Positions 5,466-8,083 of a DNA stretch of 8,083 nt are shown in pieces. The position numbers and the translations under genes were made by a program. The notes below the pieces were generated by a model that was not told the origin of the DNA, ran no database searches, and was given only the letters and a program-made list of their open reading frames with translations. The stretch's first letter is position 1; each line of letters opens with the position of its first letter. Source of the DNA: Clostridia bacterium (GTDB lineage Bacteria; Bacillota_A; Clostridia; RUG12999); assembly GCA_017558425.1 (NCBI GenBank), contig JAFYVD010000043.1, positions 1 to 8,083 on the forward strand. Direction: 5' to 3'.

Positions 5466-6122
5466 ATGTTTAAATATATTCTTTTCGACCTTGACGGAAC
5501 ACTCACCGACCCCAAAGAAGGCATAACGGGTTGCGTTCGTTACGCCCTTCCCTTTTTCGGAATCCAGCCTCCCCAGCCGGATGATTTGCTGGACTTTATA
5601 GGTCCGCCTCTGGTGGATTCGTTTATGCGCCGTTTTGATATGACAAAGACGGATGCAGAGCTTGCCACAGCAAAATACCGCGAGAGGTTCTCCACAATTG
5701 GAATGTTCGAAAACAGGGTTTACGACGGCGTTCCCGAAATGCTTGAAAGCCTGAAAAATGCCGGTTGCATCCTTGCGGTTGCAAGTTTAAAACCGCTTGT
5801 GTTTGTTGAAAAAATTCTGGAAAAGTTCGAACTAAAAAAATACTTTTCTGCAATATGCGGCAGCGACCTTGAAGGCACAAAACACACCAAAGAACAGATT
5901 ATCCGTGATGTTTTTGACATCCTTTCTCCTTCTGATTTGTCGGAAGTTGTTATGGTTGGTGACAGGTATCAGGATGTGGAAGGTGCAAAAGAAGTCGGAA
6001 TCGCATCCATTGGTGTAACCTACGGCTATGCTTCACCCGGCGAGCTTGAAAGATACCGTGCAGATTATATCGCAGACACTCCCCAAGAAATAACTGATAT
6101 AATTTCAAACAGAGCTGTTTAA
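5466..6122 (+). CDS. HAD-IA phosphatase (phosphoglycolate-phosphatase-like)
   Basis: The 218-residue protein has HAD motif I FDLDGTLTD at 7-15 (Asp8, Asp10). A helical cap spans about 17-85 (GITGCVRYAL, FIGPPL). Motif II is ASLKP (106-110, Ser107 in place of the common Thr), motif III is Lys142, and motif IV is VGDRYQDVEGA (164-174). Layout and length fit Gph/PpaX-like enzymes, which act on phosphoglycolate, pyrophosphate or other small phosphates; the substrate cannot be read from sequence. The ATG comes 4 nt after the dehydrogenase stop with only a weak AAGG, which points to translational coupling. The stop codon lies inside the downstream terminator. Clearing phosphate from glycerol-1-phosphate is a context-based guess only. 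Confidence 0.88.
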   Translation: MFKYILFDLDGTLTDPKEGITGCVRYALPFFGIQPPQPDDLLDFIGPPLVDSFMRRFDMTKTDAELATAKYRERFSTIGMFENRVYDGVPEMLESLKNAGCILAVASLKPLVFVEKILEKFELKKYFSAICGSDLEGTKHTKEQIIRDVFDILSPSDLSEVVMVGDRYQDVEGAKEVGIASIGVTYGYASPGELERYRADYIADTPQEITDIISNRAV

Positions 6123-6138
6123 ACAGCTCTGTTTTTTT
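6107..6138 (+). terminator. Terminator formed by a perfect palindrome across a stop codon
   Basis: A 28-bp perfect palindrome (6107-6134) is centred on the end of the HAD-IA gene and contains its TAA (6120-6122). It is followed by a T run to 6138. In the opposite direction, for tepA, the same hairpin lacks a good T tract, so it would be weaker there; no other terminator for tepA is visible. Confidence 0.9.
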
Positions 6139-6142
6139 GATA

Positions 6143-6823
6143 CTATTTTGTTTCCTTTTTCTTTTCGGATATCAACTTTTTCAGTTTATTAAGCGCATCC
6201 GACACTGTTCCGGATGCATCCATCAGTCCGTATTCCACCGCTTCCGCTCCGTAAATCACCGTACCTGCATCGTTTGCAAGATTTGAGGTGGCAAGCATCA
6301 GTTCAGTGAGCTTTTCCTTTTTAATTTTAGAGTGGTCCACCACGAAATTCAGCACCCTGTCCTGCATTTTCAGCAGATAATCAAAGGACTGGGAAATGCT
6401 GATTATTGTTCCCGTGGTCCGCACGGGATGAATGGTCATAGTGGCAGACGGCGCTATAAATGAATAGTCCGCAGCAACAGCAAGAGGCACGCCAATGCTG
6501 TGACCGCCGCCAAGCACCAGCGAAACCGTCGGTTTGCTCATTCCCGATATAAGTTCGGCAATTGCGAGTCCTGCCTCAACGTCCCCGCCCACCGTATTGA
6601 GCAGAATTAAAAGTCCGTCAATTTTTTCGTCCTCTTCCAACGCCACAATAAGCGGTATAAGGTGCTCATATTTGGTGGTTTTATTATCTCCAGGCAACTC
6701 CATATGCCCTTCCACCTGCCCGATTATGGACACACAGTAAATATTCCCGTGCTTACCTTTTATGTTCATCGACCCGTAATCTTTCAGGGATTTTTCTTCC
6801 GTTTTTTCTTTTTCTTCTGACAT
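6143..6823 (-). CDS. tepA: ClpP-like serine protease, TepA family
   Basis: ATG at 6823-6821 is chosen because CGGAGG (6835-6830) lies 6 nt upstream. A longer reading from 6901 overlaps the promoter and adds 26 residues unlike the family. The 226-residue protein has a charged head (1-20), then the crotonase/ClpP fold: [20 protein letters not shown] (71-90), [19 protein letters not shown] (102-120) with nucleophile Ser109, ATMTIHPVR (127-135) with His132, and presumed Asp185 before [12 protein letters not shown] (191-202). GGD and the H-P-V-R segment set it in the TepA (YmfB) group rather than housekeeping ClpP. It has no signal peptide, so it is cytosolic. Family role: thought to assist pre-protein translocation and to degrade signal or spore peptides. 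It is a single-gene unit, convergent with the HAD operon and divergent from metA. Confidence 0.88.
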   Translation of the reverse strand: MSEEKEKTEEKSLKDYGSMNIKGKHGNIYCVSIIGQVEGHMELPGDNKTTKYEHLIPLIVALEEDEKIDGLLILLNTVGGDVEAGLAIAELISGMSKPTVSLVLGGGHSIGVPLAVAADYSFIAPSATMTIHPVRTTGTIISISQSFDYLLKMQDRVLNFVVDHSKIKKEKLTELMLATSNLANDAGTVIYGAEAVEYGLMDASGTVSDALNKLKKLISEKKKETK

Positions 6824-6857
6824 TTGTTTCCTCCGTACAAAAATTTTGTGTTTTCTA

Positions 6858-6886
6858 TTGCCATCATGATTATTTTTTGATATAAT
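6858..6886 (+). promoter_or_regulatory. Sigma-A promoter of metA
   Basis: -35 TTGCCA (6858-6863), 17-bp spacer ending in TGA, -10 TATAAT (6881-6886). Start near 6893, leaving a leader of only about 38 nt. That leader has no room for a SAM (S-box) riboswitch or T-box, so any methionine control must act at the promoter or elsewhere. Confidence 0.83.
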
Positions 6887-6891
6887 ATCAA
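6877..6891 (-). promoter_or_regulatory. Shared palindromic -10 region serving tepA
   Basis: The palindrome TTGATATAATATCAA (6877-6891) gives TGATATTAT on the minus strand, an extended -10 (TATTAT, 6887-6882) that overlaps the metA -10. No good minus-strand -35 is seen at 17 bp. The resulting start, near 6875, is about 50 nt before the tepA ATG. No better tepA promoter was found. Confidence 0.5.
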
Positions 6892-6930
6892 ATATATTCA
6901 TTTAAATTTAAGAAAGAGAGGTACGGATAT

Positions 6931-7845
6931 ATGCCAATAACCATTTCAAACGAGCTTCCCGCCCGTAAAGTACTGCAAAGCGAGAATATCTTTGTCATGT
7001 CACAGCGCAGAGCCGCAAGTCAGGATATCCGTCCGCTTAAAATATTGATTTTAAATCTGATGCCCAAAAAGATAGTTACCGAAACTCAGCTTCTCCGCTT
7101 GCTCAGTAACACTCCGCTTCAGGTGGAAATTGATTTAATGCGTATAGCATCCCATCAGTCTAAAAACACTCCCGAAGAACATCTTCTGTATTTTTATCAG
7201 ACTTTTGAGGACATAAAAGCAAATAAATATGACGGTATGATTATCACCGGCGCTCCCGTTGAGCAGATGCCTTTCGAAGAAGTTGATTACTGGGAAGAAC
7301 TTTGCGAAATTTTAGAATGGTCCAAAACAAACGTTACAAGTACATTTCACATTTGCTGGGGCGCTCAGGCAGCACTTTACTATCATTACGGCGTAAGCAA
7401 GCACCAGCTTCCCGAAAAGCTTTCAGGAATTTACAAACACAAAGTCACCCGCAAAAACACAAAACTTCTCCGCGGATATGACGATTTCTTCTTCGCACCT
7501 CATTCAAGATATACAACCGTAAATCGTGAAGATGTGCTGGAAGCAGGTCTGCGGATTTATGCCGAAAGTGATAAGGCAGGCGTGTATATCGCAGGTTCCA
7601 GAGAAGGTAAACAGTTCTTTGTTACGGGTCACTCTGAATACGATGCTTTAACTCTTCACGAAGAGTATACCCGCGATATCGGCAAAGGTCTCGACATTAA
7701 AATCCCCGAAAATTATTATCCGAATGACAATCCAAACAAACCGCCTATTGTTTCCTGGCGAAGCCATGCGGCACTTCTTTTTTCCAACTGGCTGAACTAT
7801 TATGTTTATCAGATTACGCCCTATAAACTTGAAAAGATTAAATAA
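6931..7845 (+). CDS. metAA: Homoserine O-acetyltransferase (MetA type)
   Basis: The 304-residue cytosolic enzyme acylates L-homoserine on its hydroxyl, the first committed step of methionine synthesis. The full MetA family pattern is present: [15 protein letters not shown] (9-23), [17 protein letters not shown] (31-47), catalytic Cys142 in [18 protein letters not shown] (179-185), PHSR (190-193), and VTGHSEYD (231-238) with His234 and Glu236 as the other active-site residues. Glu111 in TGAPVE sits where E. coli has glycine. In characterised members, glutamate here selects acetyl-CoA and glycine succinyl-CoA, so acetyl transfer is predicted despite the usual 'succinyltransferase' label. AGAGAGG (6915-6921) lies 9 nt before the ATG. 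Single-gene unit with its own promoter and terminator. Confidence 0.96.
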   Translation: MPITISNELPARKVLQSENIFVMSQRRAASQDIRPLKILILNLMPKKIVTETQLLRLLSNTPLQVEIDLMRIASHQSKNTPEEHLLYFYQTFEDIKANKYDGMIITGAPVEQMPFEEVDYWEELCEILEWSKTNVTSTFHICWGAQAALYYHYGVSKHQLPEKLSGIYKHKVTRKNTKLLRGYDDFFFAPHSRYTTVNREDVLEAGLRIYAESDKAGVYIAGSREGKQFFVTGHSEYDALTLHEEYTRDIGKGLDIKIPENYYPNDNPNKPPIVSWRSHAALLFSNWLNYYVYQITPYKLEKIK

Positions 7846-7850
7846 AATAA

Positions 7851-7879
7851 CGCCGATGCATCTGCATCGGCGCTTTTTT
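7851..7879 (+). terminator. Terminator between metA and rnpB
   Basis: The GC-rich stem CGCCGATGC/GCATCGGCG (7851-7859 with 7864-7872) has an ATCT loop and is followed by six T's (7874-7879). On the minus strand the hairpin is followed by a T-rich but broken stretch (TTATTTTATTT), so it may also end RNase P RNA transcripts. Confidence 0.92.
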
Positions 7880-7890
7880 GTATAATAATG

Positions 7891-8083
7891 AGTATCCCTG
7901 TAAGCCGGGTTCTGTTTTTCAGACAATTATCTATCTACGCCTGCCATTGCTGACATGCTTTAGCCATGTGAGGGGAACTGTCGGGCAAACTTAACTTCCC
8001 CAATGTTGCTCCGAGTGGGGTTTACAGCACGGCGCTGTCTCCAACGTCGTGGGTGAGCTCTTACCTCGCCTTTCCACCCTTAC
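7891..8083 (-). ncRNA. rnpB: RNase P RNA, catalytic subunit (3' part; 5' part beyond window)
   Basis: The minus strand carries conserved RNase P RNA blocks in the correct order. GGGTGGAAAGGCGAGGTAAG with GAGCTCACC (8079-8047 region) is the CR-II/CR-III part of the specificity domain. GTAAACCCCACTCGGAGCAA lies around 8021-8002, GGCAGGCGTAGATAGATAA around 7945-7927, and ACAGAACCCGGCTTAC (CR-V) at 7916-7901. This RNA cuts 5' leaders from pre-tRNAs. The order and the GTAAACCCC-GGAGCAA module suit type A (ancestral) rather than the Bacillus type B. The 5' part with the P1 and P4 partner strands, probably 130-200 nt, is missing, so the mature 3' end (about 7891) is approximate. No protein should be called on either strand here. 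Confidence 0.95.

Noticed and set aside
4441..5524. Long minus-strand open frames (123, 93 and 195 codons) inside the dehydrogenase gene
   Set aside because: These are antisense shadows of a well-supported gene, with no ribosome binding sites and low-complexity or unnatural composition.
6824..6901. 26-residue N-terminal extension of the TepA protein
   Set aside because: It covers the promoter region, and a clear CGGAGG sits 6 nt before the internal ATG at 6823.
6893..6930. SAM riboswitch or T-box upstream of metA
   Set aside because: The leader is far too short, and no conserved S-box or T-box sequence is present.
7648..7926. Open frame on the minus strand of 92 codons between metA and the window end
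   Set aside because: It overlaps the end of metA in antisense, crosses the terminator and starts inside RNase P RNA; it has no ribosome binding site or family resemblance.
1..8083. CRISPR arrays, insertion sequences, prophage genes, att sites at the tRNA
   Set aside because: No repeated spacers, transposase or integrase genes, or duplicated tRNA 3' end were found in the window.

Overview
The window looks like a stretch of a low-to-moderate GC Firmicutes chromosome, most likely class Clostridia. This rests on AGGAGG-type ribosome binding sites, textbook sigma-A promoters (TTGACA / 17 bp / TATACT), short T-tailed intrinsic terminators, a TepA-type Clp-like protease, and a MetA with the acetyl-CoA-selecting Glu111. 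The assignment is an inference from gene content, not from a database match. Coding density is high, no gene-free stretch exceeds 300 bases, and two stop codons lie inside terminator hairpins. No phage, insertion sequence, CRISPR array or other transferred island was seen.

Layout. 1-407 (minus, cut by the window edge): an IscU/NifU-like iron-sulfur scaffold with its own promoter. 522-2105 (minus): a compact three-gene operon read as HPr-kinase-like P-loop kinase, then a PqqD-family peptide-binding protein, then an S24/S26-type serine peptidase. It is driven by a consensus promoter and closed by a hairpin that contains the last stop codon. This kinase/PqqD/peptidase trio resembles the accessory genes of ribosomally made peptide pathways, but no precursor peptide, radical-SAM enzyme or cyclase is present. 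Divergently from it, 2253-3158 (plus) encodes a secreted protein with two copper-amine-oxidase-N-like repeats and a C39-like cysteine peptidase domain. It is followed by tRNA-Thr(GGT) at 3208-3283 and a strong terminator.

3444-6122 (plus) is an operon of a HAD-IIB hydrolase with a phosphomannomutase-like fold, an AraM/EgsA-type sn-glycerol-1-phosphate dehydrogenase, and a HAD-IA phosphatase. The dehydrogenase also has its own extended -10 promoter inside the end of the first gene. Two phosphatases flanking a glycerol-1-phosphate-making enzyme suggest a small sugar- or glycerol-phosphate pathway, with the substrates unknown.

6143-6823 (minus) is a TepA/ClpP-like serine protease, and 6931-7845 (plus) is homoserine O-acetyltransferase of methionine synthesis. 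Their promoters appear to share one palindromic -10 sequence. The window ends with the 3' part of the RNase P RNA gene (minus), convergent with metA across a GC-rich hairpin.

The most noteworthy points are the orphan kinase-PqqD-peptidase cassette beside a secreted cysteine-peptidase-like protein, the bacterial PMM-like HAD coupled to glycerol-1-phosphate dehydrogenase, and the symmetric bidirectional promoter between tepA and metA.
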